A program made the translations under genes and the position numbers. From positions 124,001 to 188,000 of the forward strand of contig JBKQSS010000091.1 of assembly GCA_052143535.1 (NCBI GenBank): a stretch of 64,000 bases of DNA, in the 5' to 3' direction. Each line of letters begins with the position of its first letter. The first letter of the stretch is position 1. This document shows positions 43,514 to 52,970 of this stretch, piece after piece. The stretch comes from JADGRA01 sp052143535 (lineage in GTDB: Bacteria; Myxococcota; Myxococcia; Myxococcales; Myxococcaceae). The notes beneath the pieces are model-generated. The model worked only from the letters and a program-made list of their open reading frames with translations, did no database searches and had not been told where the DNA came from.

Positions 43514-44823
43514 GGCAGCGGCTGGGAGGGCGAGGGCGGCGCACACTCCGCGGCCAGTGGGACTTGGACCACCGCGCGCGTCCCGCTCCCGGGCTGGGAG
43601 GTGAGTGAGAAGCTGCCGCCGAGCTGCTCGGAGAGGCTGCGGGCGAGAAAGACACCCAGCCCCATGCCCGCCCCGGGCTGCCTGGTGGTGAAGAAGGGCT
43701 CGCCCACTCGGGGCAGCACCTCCGGGGGGATTCCGGCGCCGTGGTCGCTCACCTCGAGGCGCAGCGCTGCGGCGGTGGCCTCCACCCGCAGCACCACCTC
43801 CGCTCCGGCGGGGGAGGCCTGCAGTGCGTTGCGCACCAGCGCCTGGGCCGAGCGGCCGAGGGCCCGCACTGGCAACAGGGGAGCGCTCCGGCCCAAGTCC
43901 CCGAGGGCCTCCACCCGCACTTGCTCGCGGCCGGCAAGCCCCTCGAGGGCCTCCTCCACCACCCGGGAGAGGGGCTCCTGCCCACCGCTCTCGCCGCTCG
44001 GCGCGCCGGCGTCGTTGGCCATGCGGGTGAGGGTGCGGCGGCAGCGCTCCACCTCGTCTCGAATGAGGCGCGCGTCGGCGGCCGCTTCGGGGTGCGAGGC
44101 CAGCTGGCGCTCCAGCTCGCGCGCCACCACCGCAATGGTGGAGAGCGGCGTGGACAGCTCGTGGGCAGCCCCCGCGGCCAGGGTGGCCAGTGAGGCCAAC
44201 CGCTCGCGCCGGGCGGCCTGGCTGCGTGCCTCCGCCAGCTCTGCATCGCGCGCCGCGAGTGCGCGCGTGACACGCTGGACGAAGACGACGATGAAAGCGG
44301 CCGCCACGCCAAAGGCCACCCACATGCCGCGAATGTGGAGCTCCATCATCTGCTCGTGCGACAGGCCGTGGGCCACCAGCCAAGGAAGGCGCGGAGTGAG
44401 GAAGAGCGTCCCGAAGCAGGCCAGGGCAAATCCCATCAGCGCCCAGGTGCGTCGGGGGTCGAGCATGACGGCGGCCAGGGCCACTTCCACCAGGTACAAG
44501 ACGCTGAAGGGGTTGTTGGGGCCACCGCTGAGGGCAAAGAGAATGGTGAGCAGCACGAAGTCCGCCGCCATCACAGCGGCAATGGCATTCTCGGCTCCGT
44601 CGTCGGAGGCAAGCAGGCGCGGCGACGTCCGGGCCCAGCGGGACAGCGCCGCATTGCTGAGGAGCTCTGCAGAAATGACGAGCACCAGCGCCCCGACCGG
44701 CACCCGGACGCCGAGGAAGGGTTGGACCGAAAGCACCAGCGCGAGCTGCCCCAGCGCGGCCCCCCAGCGCAGGCGGAGGAGCCAGCGGAAGTTGAGCGCG
44801 CCGGGTTCGAGCGGGGTGTCCAT
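43510..44823 (-). CDS. RegB/PrrB-type redox sensor histidine kinase
   Basis: A 437-aa membrane kinase with about six TM helices in residues 15-185. The quinone-sensing motif GGPNNPF is at 100-106. The H-box is AAGAAHELSTP with His221. Cys261 in EVERCRRTL lies exactly 40 residues after it, the spacing I recall for the redox Cys of Rhodobacter RegB (His225, Cys265). Catalytic blocks are LVRNALQASPAGA, SDHGAGIPPEV and GMGLGVFLARSL. It phosphorylates the RegA-like regulator encoded with it. ATG 44823. Confidence 0.94.
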   Translation of the reverse strand: MDTPLEPGALNFRWLLRLRWGAALGQLALVLSVQPFLGVRVPVGALVLVISAELLSNAALSRWARTSPRLLASDDGAENAIAAVMAADFVLLTILFALSGGPNNPFSVLYLVEVALAAVMLDPRRTWALMGFALACFGTLFLTPRLPWLVAHGLSHEQMMELHIRGMWVAFGVAAAFIVVFVQRVTRALAARDAELAEARSQAARRERLASLATLAAGAAHELSTPLSTIAVVARELERQLASHPEAAADARLIRDEVERCRRTLTRMANDAGAPSGESGGQEPLSRVVEEALEGLAGREQVRVEALGDLGRSAPLLPVRALGRSAQALVRNALQASPAGAEVVLRVEATAAALRLEVSDHGAGIPPEVLPRVGEPFFTTRQPGAGMGLGVFLARSLSEQLGGSFSLTSQPGSGTRAVVQVPLAAECAPPSPSQPLP

Positions 44824-44886
44824 AAAAGAGGCTGCCGCAGCGTACCTCGCCCCAAGCCCCCTGCCTCGCACCCGGCGGCAACCGCC

Positions 44887-45882
44887 ATGAAGCCCGCCCC
44901 CCACCCACCCCGGCCGCACTGGCTAGACGTCGCCTTCGCCTGGGGAGCCAGTCGGCGGCCTTTCTTCCAGGAGGGCTGGGGGGACGAGGAGGTGCTGGCG
45001 CTGGCCACGCAGGGGCGGCTGTTGGAGGGCCGAGCGCCCGAGGCGGCAACGCCGCGCTGGGGCGCGCCCTGGAAGCGCCGCCGGGGCCTGACGGTGCGCG
45101 ACGGCGCATTTGCCTCGCCGCAGCCGGGGCTGCCCGCCCCGGTGGACACCGCCCGCCTCCGCCTTCTCTCTGTTGAGGGGCATTCCCAACACAGCGCCTG
45201 CCTGGTGCTGGCTGGCTCCCGAGAGGAGGGCTTCTGGCTGCGGGAGGCCATCTACGCGCCACTCGTCCACCACGGCGTGGACCTGCTGCTGCTGGAAAAC
45301 CCCTACTCCGGGCTGCGGCGCGCGCACGGCCAGTCGAGTGCCGCGGTGCGCACGGTGAGCGACCATGTGCTGCTCAATGTCGCCATGGTGCAGGAGGCCC
45401 GGGCCCTGTTGGGCTGGCTCGACCGAGCCGGCTACCGGAGAGTCGCGGTGGCTGGCTACAGCATGGGCGGCTTCGTGGCTGCCCTCGTCGCTGCCCTCAC
45501 CCCCGAGCCGCTGGCGGTGGCGGCGCTGGCGGCGGGGACGACGCCTGCGCCGGTGTACAGCCGCGGCCTCCTCAGTCACTCGGTGGACTTCACCACCTTG
45601 GGGAAGGCTTCCGGCGGAGAGGAGAAGGCGCGCGAGCGACTGGCTGGCCTGTTTGGCCTGGCGGACATTTCCCGGCTGCCGGCGCCGGCCCGGCCGGAGG
45701 CAGCGCTGGTGGTGGGCTGCCGAAGGGACGGGTACGTCGCGCAACGGGACACCGAGGCGCTGGCCGCCCACTGGGCGGGCAGCACCTTGCGCTGGCTGGA
45801 GGCGGGCCACATCTCCGCCCTGCTTCTGCACCGAGCCGAGCTCCGGGGCGCAGTGGCCGAGGCGCTGACGCGGCTTGGCTGA
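44887..45882 (+). CDS. Alpha/beta hydrolase, ABHD18 (DUF2048)-like
   Basis: A 331-aa protein. Nucleophile elbow GYSMGGFVAALVAALTPEP (Ser), the strand ACLVLAGSREEGFWLREAIY, ENPYSGLRRAHGQSSAAVRT, late Asp in VVGCRRDGYVA and His in EAGHISALLLHRAE. This matches the ABHD18 family of cytosolic hydrolases of unknown substrate. ATG 44887 is chosen; it is divergent from the RegB-like gene (63 bp). The 3' end overlaps miaE by 8 bp if miaE starts at its TTG. Confidence 0.85.
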   Translation: MKPAPHPPRPHWLDVAFAWGASRRPFFQEGWGDEEVLALATQGRLLEGRAPEAATPRWGAPWKRRRGLTVRDGAFASPQPGLPAPVDTARLRLLSVEGHSQHSACLVLAGSREEGFWLREAIYAPLVHHGVDLLLLENPYSGLRRAHGQSSAAVRTVSDHVLLNVAMVQEARALLGWLDRAGYRRVAVAGYSMGGFVAALVAALTPEPLAVAALAAGTTPAPVYSRGLLSHSVDFTTLGKASGGEEKARERLAGLFGLADISRLPAPARPEAALVVGCRRDGYVAQRDTEALAAHWAGSTLRWLEAGHISALLLHRAELRGAVAEALTRLG

Positions 45883-46567
45883 AGCGGGGCCCCTTTCGGA
45901 GCGCGCCGCTGGCGGTGCGGCGCCCGGGCAAGGTAGGAGGGCAGCCCTCGAGGCCCCCCTGTCCACCCCCCGCCCAAAGGGAAGGGCCCTGGCCGAGGGC
46001 CTTCTGTTGCGCGTCGCCACCGCCGCCGGCTGGCTTCCCGGTGCGCTGGCGGCACTGGACGAGGTGCTGGTGGACCACGCCCATTGCGAGAAGAAGGCCG
46101 CGGCCAACGCGCTCTCCTTGCTTCAAGCGTACCCGGACGTCCCGGGCCTTCCGGCGCAAATGGCCCGCCTCGCCCGGGAGGAGGCCGCGCACCTGGGACA
46201 GGTGCTTCAGTGGCTCGAGCGGCGCGGGCTGACCCTGGGAGTGGACCGCGGAGACCCCTACGCGCGCGGGCTTCAGGCGTTGGTGCGCACCGGCGCCCAG
46301 CAGCGCCAGCTGGACCGGCTCCTCATTGCCGCCCTCATTGAGGCCCGCAGCTGCGAGCGCCTGGCGTTGTTGGCCTCTGGCCTCCCGGAGGGTGAGCTTC
46401 GGGACTTCTACCGCCGGCTCGCCCAAAGCGAAGACGGCCACCAGCGTCTCTTCCTCAGGCTGGCCGAGCGCCTGCACGGGAAAGCGGCAGAAGCGCGTCT
46501 GGACACGCTGCTCGACGAGGAGGCGTCGCTGGTGCGGCGCCTCCCCCTCCGCGCCGCCATCCACTAG
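45875..46567 (+). CDS. miaE: tRNA 2-methylthio-isopentenyladenosine-37 hydroxylase
   Basis: A di-iron ferritin-like hydroxylase acting on ms2i6A37 in tRNA. Metal-binding signatures: DEVLVDHAHCEKKAAANALS, REEAAHLGQVLQWLERRGL, EARSCERLALLASGLPE and SEDGHQRLFLRLAERLHG. The full reading is 230 aa; family members are about 200, so the 40 N-terminal residues of low conservation suggest a later start, for example TTG at 46007. Cytosolic; forms a probable operon with the ABHD18-like gene. Confidence 0.9.
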   Translation: MAEAGPLSERAAGGAAPGQGRRAALEAPLSTPRPKGRALAEGLLLRVATAAGWLPGALAALDEVLVDHAHCEKKAAANALSLLQAYPDVPGLPAQMARLAREEAAHLGQVLQWLERRGLTLGVDRGDPYARGLQALVRTGAQQRQLDRLLIAALIEARSCERLALLASGLPEGELRDFYRRLAQSEDGHQRLFLRLAERLHGKAAEARLDTLLDEEASLVRRLPLRAAIH

Positions 46568-46595
46568 AGGCGGCGGACGTTTCCTTGTCGTCGCC

Positions 46596-47081
46596 TCATG
46601 GCGCGGGGGGCGGCGAGGGCCGAGCTTCCACTTCCAGGCGCAGGACGTCCTCTGCAAAAAAGAAGAGCCGGACGTGCTGGCCAGAGAAGCGCTGGAGGGC
46701 GGGCCAGCGGCAGGCATGCAAAGGCGGCAAGACGTCGCTCGCCGGACGGCGCAGGGAGACGTCGGCCACCTGCAGGGCCTCCGCTGAGGGCACCACCAGC
46801 GTCCCCTCGGCCACGTTGGCCGTCCCGTTGCTCAGGCGTACGACGCCGGCCCGCCAAGCGCCGACGCCGCCCAGCGTCCACCAGGCCGCCAAAAGCCACA
46901 GGCCGGCGGCGCCGGACAGCGCGCCGGTGCGCCCGGGGCTGGCGGGCACCCGCAGCGCGAGAAAGAGAAGGAGGGCGGCCGCGGCCAGCGAGGCCAGAGC
47001 GGGGACAAGCACCCAAGCGGCGTCGAAGGGGCCGACGTCCCACACCACGCGAAACCCCTCTGTCGCCGGAAGCACGCCCAA
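46596..47081 (-). CDS. Small two-TM membrane protein, unknown
   Basis: 161 aa. TTG 47081 is chosen because AGGAGG lies exactly 7 nt upstream; an ATG is absent. Two TM helices (WVLVPALASLAAAALLLFLA; LSGAAGLWLLAAWWTLGGVG) precede a 90-residue beta-rich domain (GVVRLSNGTANVAEGTLVV, VRLFFFAEDVLRLEVEAR). The layout recalls DUF3592-like proteins; no function is known. It lies 11 bp after the MFS gene and is probably its operon partner. Confidence 0.7.
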   Translation of the reverse strand: MGVLPATEGFRVVWDVGPFDAAWVLVPALASLAAAALLLFLALRVPASPGRTGALSGAAGLWLLAAWWTLGGVGAWRAGVVRLSNGTANVAEGTLVVPSAEALQVADVSLRRPASDVLPPLHACRWPALQRFSGQHVRLFFFAEDVLRLEVEARPSPPPAP

Positions 47082-47092
47082 GGGGACTCCTC

Positions 47093-48481
47093 CTAGAGGT
47101 GCGCGGTGGAGCCAGTGGGCGTCCGCCGCTGCGGAGCCGCCTCCGCCCAAATGCGCGTCTCCCGCGTCTCCTTCAGCCACACCATGCCAATGACGCCCGA
47201 GAGGCCGGCCACGGCGACCGGAAACCACAGGCCGGCGTACATGTTGCCAGTGCTCTTCACCAGAACGCCGCCCAAGAAGGGGACGAGGCCGCCAAACCAG
47301 CCATTGCCCACGTGGTAGGGCAGAGAGACGGCGGTGTAGCGCACCCGGGCCGGGAATTGCTCGACCAGAAAGGCGGCCATCGGGCCGTAGACGAGGGTGA
47401 CCAGAAGCACCTGAAGAAATACCAGGAAGCACAACAGCACCGGGTTGAGGGGACTGGCTGCCGCGGCCATCGCCTTGTAGAGGGGCAGAAAGAGAAAGGC
47501 CGCCAGGAGATTTCCCCCCACAATCAGCTTCTTGCGGCCGATGAGGTCCGAGAGCTGCCCGGAAATGACGAAGAAGGGCATGGCGCAGAGCAGCGCGATG
47601 GCCACCACCTCGCTGGCCATGGTGGCCGGGACGTGAAGCCGGCTCTGCATCCAGAAGAAGGTGTAAAACTGGGCGGTGTACCAAACCACTCCCTGGCCGG
47701 CGGTGGCCCCGAGCAGCGCGAGCAGCATGGAGCGGCCGTTGCTCCCGCTGAAGCTCTCCAGCACCGGGTCACGCGACAGCCGTCGCTCGACCTTGAGCCG
47801 CTCCCACAGAGGGGACTCGTTGAGGCGCAGCCGCACGTACATGGAAATGCCCAGCAGAAAGAGCGATGCCACCCAGGCGAACCGCCACCCCCAGGCTTTG
47901 TAGGCGACGTCCCCCATCTCGCTCTGGATGGCGAGCAGCACCACCAGGGTGATGAAGAAGCCCAAGGTGGCCGTCACCTGGACGAAGCTCGTGTAAAAGC
48001 CGCGCTCGGCGTCGGGGACGTTCTCGGCCACGAAGGTGGCCGCCCCCCCGTATTCCCCGCCGAGGGCAAACCCCTGCAGCACCCGGAAGAAGACGAGCAA
48101 CATCGGCGCGGCCAGGCCAATCTGGTCGTAGGTCGGCAGAAACCCAATTCCCACGGTGGCCCCGCCCATCAACAGCAGGGTGGAGAAGAAGGCCCGTTTG
48201 CGCCCGTACAAGTCGCCGAGCCGTCCGAAGAAGAGGGCGCCCAAAGGGCGCGCGGCGAAGCCGGTGAAGTACACCGCGAGGTACTGAAGCAGCGGGTCCG
48301 CGCCCAGCCCCTTGGCGAAGAACTGGTCCTTCAACACCAGGCCGAGCGAGCTGTAGAGGAAGAAGTCGTACCACTCGATGGTGGTGCCGGTGACAACCGC
48401 CAAGATGAGGCGGTTCCGTTCGCCTTTGTTGCGGGTGTAGGGAATGGTGGCGGCAGCCGGCAGAGGAGTCGGGATAGCCAT
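47093..48481 (-). CDS. MFS transporter, metabolite:H+ symporter family
   Basis: A 462-aa transporter of the ProP/KgtP/ShiA (MHS) type. TTIEWYDFFLYSSLGLVLKD is the MHS start. FTGFAARPLGALFFGRLGD continues into DLYGRKRAFF, the loop 2-3 motif. RVLQGFALGGEYGGAATFVA and GQLSDLIGRKKLIVGGNLLA are further landmarks. Twelve TM helices are expected. These carry organic acids, osmolytes or aromatic acids with protons; the substrate is not assignable. Followed by a small membrane gene. Confidence 0.94.
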   Translation of the reverse strand: MAIPTPLPAAATIPYTRNKGERNRLILAVVTGTTIEWYDFFLYSSLGLVLKDQFFAKGLGADPLLQYLAVYFTGFAARPLGALFFGRLGDLYGRKRAFFSTLLLMGGATVGIGFLPTYDQIGLAAPMLLVFFRVLQGFALGGEYGGAATFVAENVPDAERGFYTSFVQVTATLGFFITLVVLLAIQSEMGDVAYKAWGWRFAWVASLFLLGISMYVRLRLNESPLWERLKVERRLSRDPVLESFSGSNGRSMLLALLGATAGQGVVWYTAQFYTFFWMQSRLHVPATMASEVVAIALLCAMPFFVISGQLSDLIGRKKLIVGGNLLAAFLFLPLYKAMAAAASPLNPVLLCFLVFLQVLLVTLVYGPMAAFLVEQFPARVRYTAVSLPYHVGNGWFGGLVPFLGGVLVKSTGNMYAGLWFPVAVAGLSGVIGMVWLKETRETRIWAEAAPQRRTPTGSTAHL

Positions 48482-48625
48482 CAGCCCGGCATGCTACGCC
48501 AAGCCTGGTGCCGTCAGGGCCGAGGCGCATTCTGCAGCCAACGCTTCAGGGAGCCACTCCATTGACTGACACGCCTGAGCCCCGGGACACTTGGGGTGCC
48601 GTTTTTCGCCGGTGGAGCGCCTGAC

Positions 48626-50452
48626 ATGGTCGGAAATTTCCCCGACGTCTCCTTTCCGGACCTCATTCAGTTTTACTGCATGAGCAAGAAGACGGTGGCC
48701 ATTCGCATCTCCACCCCGGACCTCCCGGAGGGCCGAGGCGAATTCTTCGTGGCCGACGGAGAGCTGCTCGACGCCCGGTTTGGCGAGCGGGTGGGCGTCG
48801 ATGCGTTGTACCGGGCACTTCACATCCGCCGCGGCTCCTTCGAGGTGGAAGTCGACGTCCGGCCGCCTATGCGCCGCATTCACGTCGCGCTCAACGAGGC
48901 GCTGTTGCAGGGCATGCACGCCCTGGACGAGGGGCCGCCCGAACCAACGGCCGGACGGGACGAGGCGTTCCCGGTGGAGGCGCCCATGGGCCGGCTGTGC
49001 CCTGACTGCGGCACCTGGCACGCTTTGGAGGCCTTCTGCCCAGAGCCGGCCACCCAGCCGGTACACACCGGCCCGTCGGTGCTCGCGCCGGCCGAAGAGG
49101 GGGTGTTTAGCCCCCTCGAGGAGGCGGAGGCCGAAGCCGCCCAGGACTCCACCCGCAAGCTGGCCGGCCTGGCCATCCTCGGGGGGATTCCCCTCGTCGG
49201 CATCGCCGCGCTGGTGCTGCTCTTCACCTTCAAGCCCAAGGACACCCTTCCGGTGGCCGCCGAGACGAGCCCAGCAGCAGCCACCGCTGCGGCCGCCACG
49301 CCCACCGTGACGCCGGCCCTGCCGGCCGCGGCGCCGGCGGTGCAGGGCGTCACCGCCGACAGCGTCGTCTTCGGGCTGGCCGCCCCCTTCAGCGGGCCGT
49401 CCAAAGAGCTCGGCCGGCAGATGCGGGTTGGCGTGGAGGCCGCGTTCGCGCAGGCCAACGACGCAGGCGGCATCCACGGCCGCAAGCTGAGCGTGGTGCC
49501 CGAGGACGATGGGCTCGACCCTTCCCGCACCCCGGCGGCGCTGAGGGCGCTGTGGGAGAAGCGGAAGGTTTTCGCCCTGGTGGGCAACGTGGGCGCGGCC
49601 AATGCCATGGCCAGTGTGCCCTTCGTGCTCGAGCACCGGGTGGTGTTGCTGGGCGCCTTCAGTGGCGCCCAGGTGCTGAGGCGCGACCCTCCGGACCGCT
49701 ACGTCTTCAACCTCCGGGCCAGTGACGCCGAGGAGGCCGTGGCGGTGGTGCGCTTTCTGCTCCGCCGCGGCATCCGCCCGGAGCAGCTGGCCGTCTTCGG
49801 CGAGGAAGGGGCGGCCAGCGAGGCGGCCTACCAGGGCGTATTGAAGCTTTTGCGCCGGGACTACAAGCAGCCGACGCTGCTCAGGGTTTCCTACCCCCGC
49901 AACACGCTGGACGTCGAGGACGCGGTGCAGCGCATCCGGCTGCATGTGCCACCCATCCGCGCGGTGGTGATGGTGGCCAGCTACCGGGCCGCCGCCCGCT
50001 TCATCGCCAGGCTTCGCGCCCTGGCCCCGGGGACCAGCTTCGCCTCCATTTCCAGCGTCGGTGCCACCGCCCTGGCCGAGGAGCTCCAGCAGCTCGGCCC
50101 CAGCCTCGGCGACGGGGTCATCGTCACCCAGGTGGTGCCGCCCGTGGACTCAGGAGGCAGTGCGGTGTTGGCCTACAAAAAACAGCTCGAGCGGACGGCT
50201 CCCGACGAGCGCGCCGACAGCGTCTCCTTCGAGGGCTACCTCGTCGGCCGCCTTTTGGTGGAGGGCCTGCAGCGCGCCGGCCGCGAGCTGGACAGCGAGA
50301 AGCTGGTGGACGCGCTGGAGTCCATCCGGGAGCTCGACCTGGGCACCGGGAGCAAGCTGTCCTTCGGCCCATCCGAGCACCAGGCCAGCCACCGCGTCTG
50401 GGGGACGCTGCTCGACGCGCACGGCCACTACCAGGTGTTTGACCTCGAATGA
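48626..50452 (+). CDS. PATAN (DUF4388)-TM-periplasmic binding protein chimera
   Basis: A 608-aa protein. Residues 1-95 are a PATAN/DUF4388 domain (DVSFPDLIQFYCMSKKTVAI, DALYRALHIRRGSFEVEVDV). Cys125, Cys128 and Cys138 (CPDCGTWHALEAFC) could form a zinc knuckle. One TM spans about 180-202, followed by an Ala/Pro linker. Residues about 235-608 form a type I periplasmic binding domain like LivJ (VFGLAAPFSGPSKELGRQMR, RKLSVVPEDDGLDPSRTP, FALVGNVGAANAMASVPFVL). It therefore couples extracellular small-molecule binding to a cytoplasmic PATAN interaction domain. ATG 48626. Confidence 0.9.
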   Translation: MVGNFPDVSFPDLIQFYCMSKKTVAIRISTPDLPEGRGEFFVADGELLDARFGERVGVDALYRALHIRRGSFEVEVDVRPPMRRIHVALNEALLQGMHALDEGPPEPTAGRDEAFPVEAPMGRLCPDCGTWHALEAFCPEPATQPVHTGPSVLAPAEEGVFSPLEEAEAEAAQDSTRKLAGLAILGGIPLVGIAALVLLFTFKPKDTLPVAAETSPAAATAAAATPTVTPALPAAAPAVQGVTADSVVFGLAAPFSGPSKELGRQMRVGVEAAFAQANDAGGIHGRKLSVVPEDDGLDPSRTPAALRALWEKRKVFALVGNVGAANAMASVPFVLEHRVVLLGAFSGAQVLRRDPPDRYVFNLRASDAEEAVAVVRFLLRRGIRPEQLAVFGEEGAASEAAYQGVLKLLRRDYKQPTLLRVSYPRNTLDVEDAVQRIRLHVPPIRAVVMVASYRAAARFIARLRALAPGTSFASISSVGATALAEELQQLGPSLGDGVIVTQVVPPVDSGGSAVLAYKKQLERTAPDERADSVSFEGYLVGRLLVEGLQRAGRELDSEKLVDALESIRELDLGTGSKLSFGPSEHQASHRVWGTLLDAHGHYQVFDLE

Positions 50453-50580
50453 GTTAGCCGCTCGATGCGGCGCGTCACGCCCAATCCGTGCTGATGGAAT
50501 GGATGAGCCCTCGGAACGGGTTGTCGCCCGGCGCGCAGACGGGTATGGGCGAGGAGGTGAAAGCGGACGCGAGGCAAGAC

Positions 50581-52365
50581 ATGGCACTGCAAGAGACTGG
50601 CGAAACCCCCGCCGCGCCGACGCGCAACCAGGCCCTCTTGGGCTGGGTGCGAGAAATGTCGGCCCTGTGCAAGCCGGACCGGGTGGTGTGGTGCGACGGC
50701 TCCGAGGAGGAGCGCGTCCGGCTCACCAACTACGCCGTGGAGACGGGAGTCCTTCTCCCGCTCAACCAGAAGAAGCGCCCGGGGTGCTACCTGCACCGCA
50801 GTAACCCCAACGACGTGGCGCGGGTGGAGCACCTCACCTTCATCTGCACGCCGACCCAGGAAGAGACCGGTCCCACCAACAACTGGATGGCGCCGGACGA
50901 GGCCTACCGAAAGCTTACCAAGCTCTTCGAGGGCTCGATGAAGGGCCGCACCATGTACGTGCTGCCGTACGTCATGGGGCCTCCGGCCTCCCCCTTGGCC
51001 AAGGTGGGCATCGAGCTCACCGACAGCGTCTACGTCGCGCTCAACATGCGCATCATGACGCGGATGGGAAAGCAGGCACTCGACCTGCTCGGCAACCACT
51101 CGGACTTCAACCGCGGACTGCACTGCACCGGAGACGTCAACCCGGAGCGCCGCTTCATCTGCCATTTTCCCCAGGACAACACCATCTGGAGCTTCGGGTC
51201 GGGCTACGGCGGCAACGCGCTCCTCGGCAAGAAGTGCCTGGCGCTGCGCATCGGCAGCTATCTCGGCCGGACCGAGGGCTGGCTGGCCGAGCACATGCTC
51301 ATCCTCGGCGTGGAGAGCCCCGACGGGCAGACCACCTACGTCACCGGCGCCTTCCCGTCGGCTTGCGGGAAAACCAACTTCGCGATGCTCATCCCGCCGA
51401 AGCGCTTCGCCGGCTGGAAAGTTTGGACAGTGGGGGATGACATCGCCTGGATGCGGGTGGCCAAGGACGGCCGGCTGTGGGCAGTCAACCCGGAGAATGG
51501 CTACTTCGGTGTGGCGCCGGGCACCAACTTCGCGAGCAACCCCAATGCCATGGCCACCATCGCCAGGGACACCATCTTCACCAACGTGGCGATGACGAAG
51601 GACGGCGACGTGTGGTGGGAGGGCATGGACGGCCCGGTGCCCGACGAGCTCATCGACTGGCAGGGTCGACCCTGGAAGAAGGGAAGCCCAGAGAAGGCGG
51701 CTCACCCCAACAGTCGCTTCACTGCGCCGATGACCAACAACCCGGCGCTGTCCCGGGCGGTGAACGACCCGGACGGCGTCCCCATCTCGGCCATCATCTT
51801 CGGGGGCCGGCGCGCCACCACCGTCCCGCTGGTGCTGCAGAGCTTCAACTGGGGGCACGGCGTCTTCCTCGGCGCGACCCTTGGCTCGGAGACGACCGCC
51901 GCCGCCACCGGCAAGGTGGGCGTGGTGCGCCGGGACCCGATGGCGATGCTTCCCTTCACCGGCTACAACATGGGCGACTACCTGCAGCACTGGCTGCAGA
52001 TGCAGTCGAAAATTCCCTACCCGCCGAAAATTTTCCAAGTCAACTGGTTCCGCAAGGGCAAGGACGGCAAGTTCCTCTGGCCGGGCTTCGGCGAAAACAT
52101 GCGGGTGTTGAAGTGGATTGTGGACCGCTCCCACGTCCGGGTGGGGGGACAAGAGACGCTGCTCGGTTGGGTGCCGAAGGCAGGAGACCTGGACCTCTCC
52201 GGGTTGGACATCCCCTCGGACTTGGTGGACGAGGCGACCAGCATCAACACCGCCGAGTACAAGGAAGAGTTGACGAGCCAGGGAGAATTCTTCGAGTTGC
52301 TGGGCAAGCACGCGCCCGAGGCCCTGCAGCTGCAGCGCAAGCTGCTGCTCGCGCGGCTGTCCTGA
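50581..52365 (+). CDS. pckG: Phosphoenolpyruvate carboxykinase (GTP)
   Basis: A 594-aa enzyme converting oxaloacetate and GTP to PEP, GDP and CO2 in gluconeogenesis. Key pieces: RVVWCDGSEEERVRLTNYAV, the P-loop with reactive Cys at FPSACGKTN (about 260), GDDIAWMRV, the Mn-site region PEKAAHPNSRFTAP, and IIFGGRRATTVPLV. ATG 50581 has GAGG upstream and gives normal length; 50488 and 50545 would add 31 or 12 residues. Confidence 0.97.
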   Translation: MALQETGETPAAPTRNQALLGWVREMSALCKPDRVVWCDGSEEERVRLTNYAVETGVLLPLNQKKRPGCYLHRSNPNDVARVEHLTFICTPTQEETGPTNNWMAPDEAYRKLTKLFEGSMKGRTMYVLPYVMGPPASPLAKVGIELTDSVYVALNMRIMTRMGKQALDLLGNHSDFNRGLHCTGDVNPERRFICHFPQDNTIWSFGSGYGGNALLGKKCLALRIGSYLGRTEGWLAEHMLILGVESPDGQTTYVTGAFPSACGKTNFAMLIPPKRFAGWKVWTVGDDIAWMRVAKDGRLWAVNPENGYFGVAPGTNFASNPNAMATIARDTIFTNVAMTKDGDVWWEGMDGPVPDELIDWQGRPWKKGSPEKAAHPNSRFTAPMTNNPALSRAVNDPDGVPISAIIFGGRRATTVPLVLQSFNWGHGVFLGATLGSETTAAATGKVGVVRRDPMAMLPFTGYNMGDYLQHWLQMQSKIPYPPKIFQVNWFRKGKDGKFLWPGFGENMRVLKWIVDRSHVRVGGQETLLGWVPKAGDLDLSGLDIPSDLVDEATSINTAEYKEELTSQGEFFELLGKHAPEALQLQRKLLLARLS

Positions 52366-52388
52366 GGCGGCCCGGCTTCCGCCCGCCG

Positions 52389-52970
52389 GTGCGTCTTTCC
52401 TCCCCGCTCGCCGGCGGCGTGCTCTTGGCGCTCGCCCTGGGCTGCGCCCACGGCCCGCCCCCTCCGCCGCCCAGCCCTCCACCGCCCCGCGTCTCGGGCC
52501 CCGAGGCCCAGCTCCAGCACCGCTACGCGGGCCACTACCTCTACGCCGGGGGGGACACCGAGCGGCGGGCAGTACAAGCGGCGGTGGAGCACGCCATCTC
52601 CGGAATGTCCTTCCTCGCCAAGCCCATGGCACGCAGTAGCCTCAAGCAGCGGGCCGAGGTCCGCGACGGCTACACTCTCTCTTTCGACGGCCTCGGCAAC
52701 GTGGAGATTTCAAGCCCCGGCTTCCCGGTGGAGAGCGGACCCTTGGACGGCAAACCCCTCCTGGAAAGAAACAAATATGGGGACGAGAGCCACGTGACAC
52801 TCGGCTTCGTCAACGGCGTGCTGGTGCAGAAGGGCCACAGCGACGACGGCTCGGGAGAGACGGACTTTCGGCTGGCCGACGATGGGGCGACGCTGCTCGT
52901 GCACCGCGTGATGCAGAGCCCACAGCTCTCGGCGCCAGTGGACTTCACCCTCACCTACCGACGCCAATGA
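52389..52970 (+). CDS. Exported lipoprotein, tandem duplicate A
   Basis: A 193-aa protein. GTG 52389 starts VRLSSPLAGGVLLALALG then C, a lipoprotein signal with lipobox ALGC. A Pro-rich stretch precedes the domain shared with the next gene: LQHRYAGHYLYAGGDTERRA, AVEHAISGMSF, DGYTLSFDGLGNVEISSPG, and ending PVDFTLTYRR. It overlaps its duplicate by 4 bp. No family recognised; the domain looks like a small beta-sandwich. It lies just downstream of pckG but is not obviously related to it. Confidence 0.75.
   Translation: MRLSSPLAGGVLLALALGCAHGPPPPPPSPPPPRVSGPEAQLQHRYAGHYLYAGGDTERRAVQAAVEHAISGMSFLAKPMARSSLKQRAEVRDGYTLSFDGLGNVEISSPGFPVESGPLDGKPLLERNKYGDESHVTLGFVNGVLVQKGHSDDGSGETDFRLADDGATLLVHRVMQSPQLSAPVDFTLTYRRQ

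Noticed and set aside
43514..45262. N-terminal extension of the response regulator to 763 aa
   Set aside because: The extension is Arg/Ala/Gly-rich, antisense to the hydrolase gene and out of frame with the sensor kinase; the regulator starts at GTG 43513.
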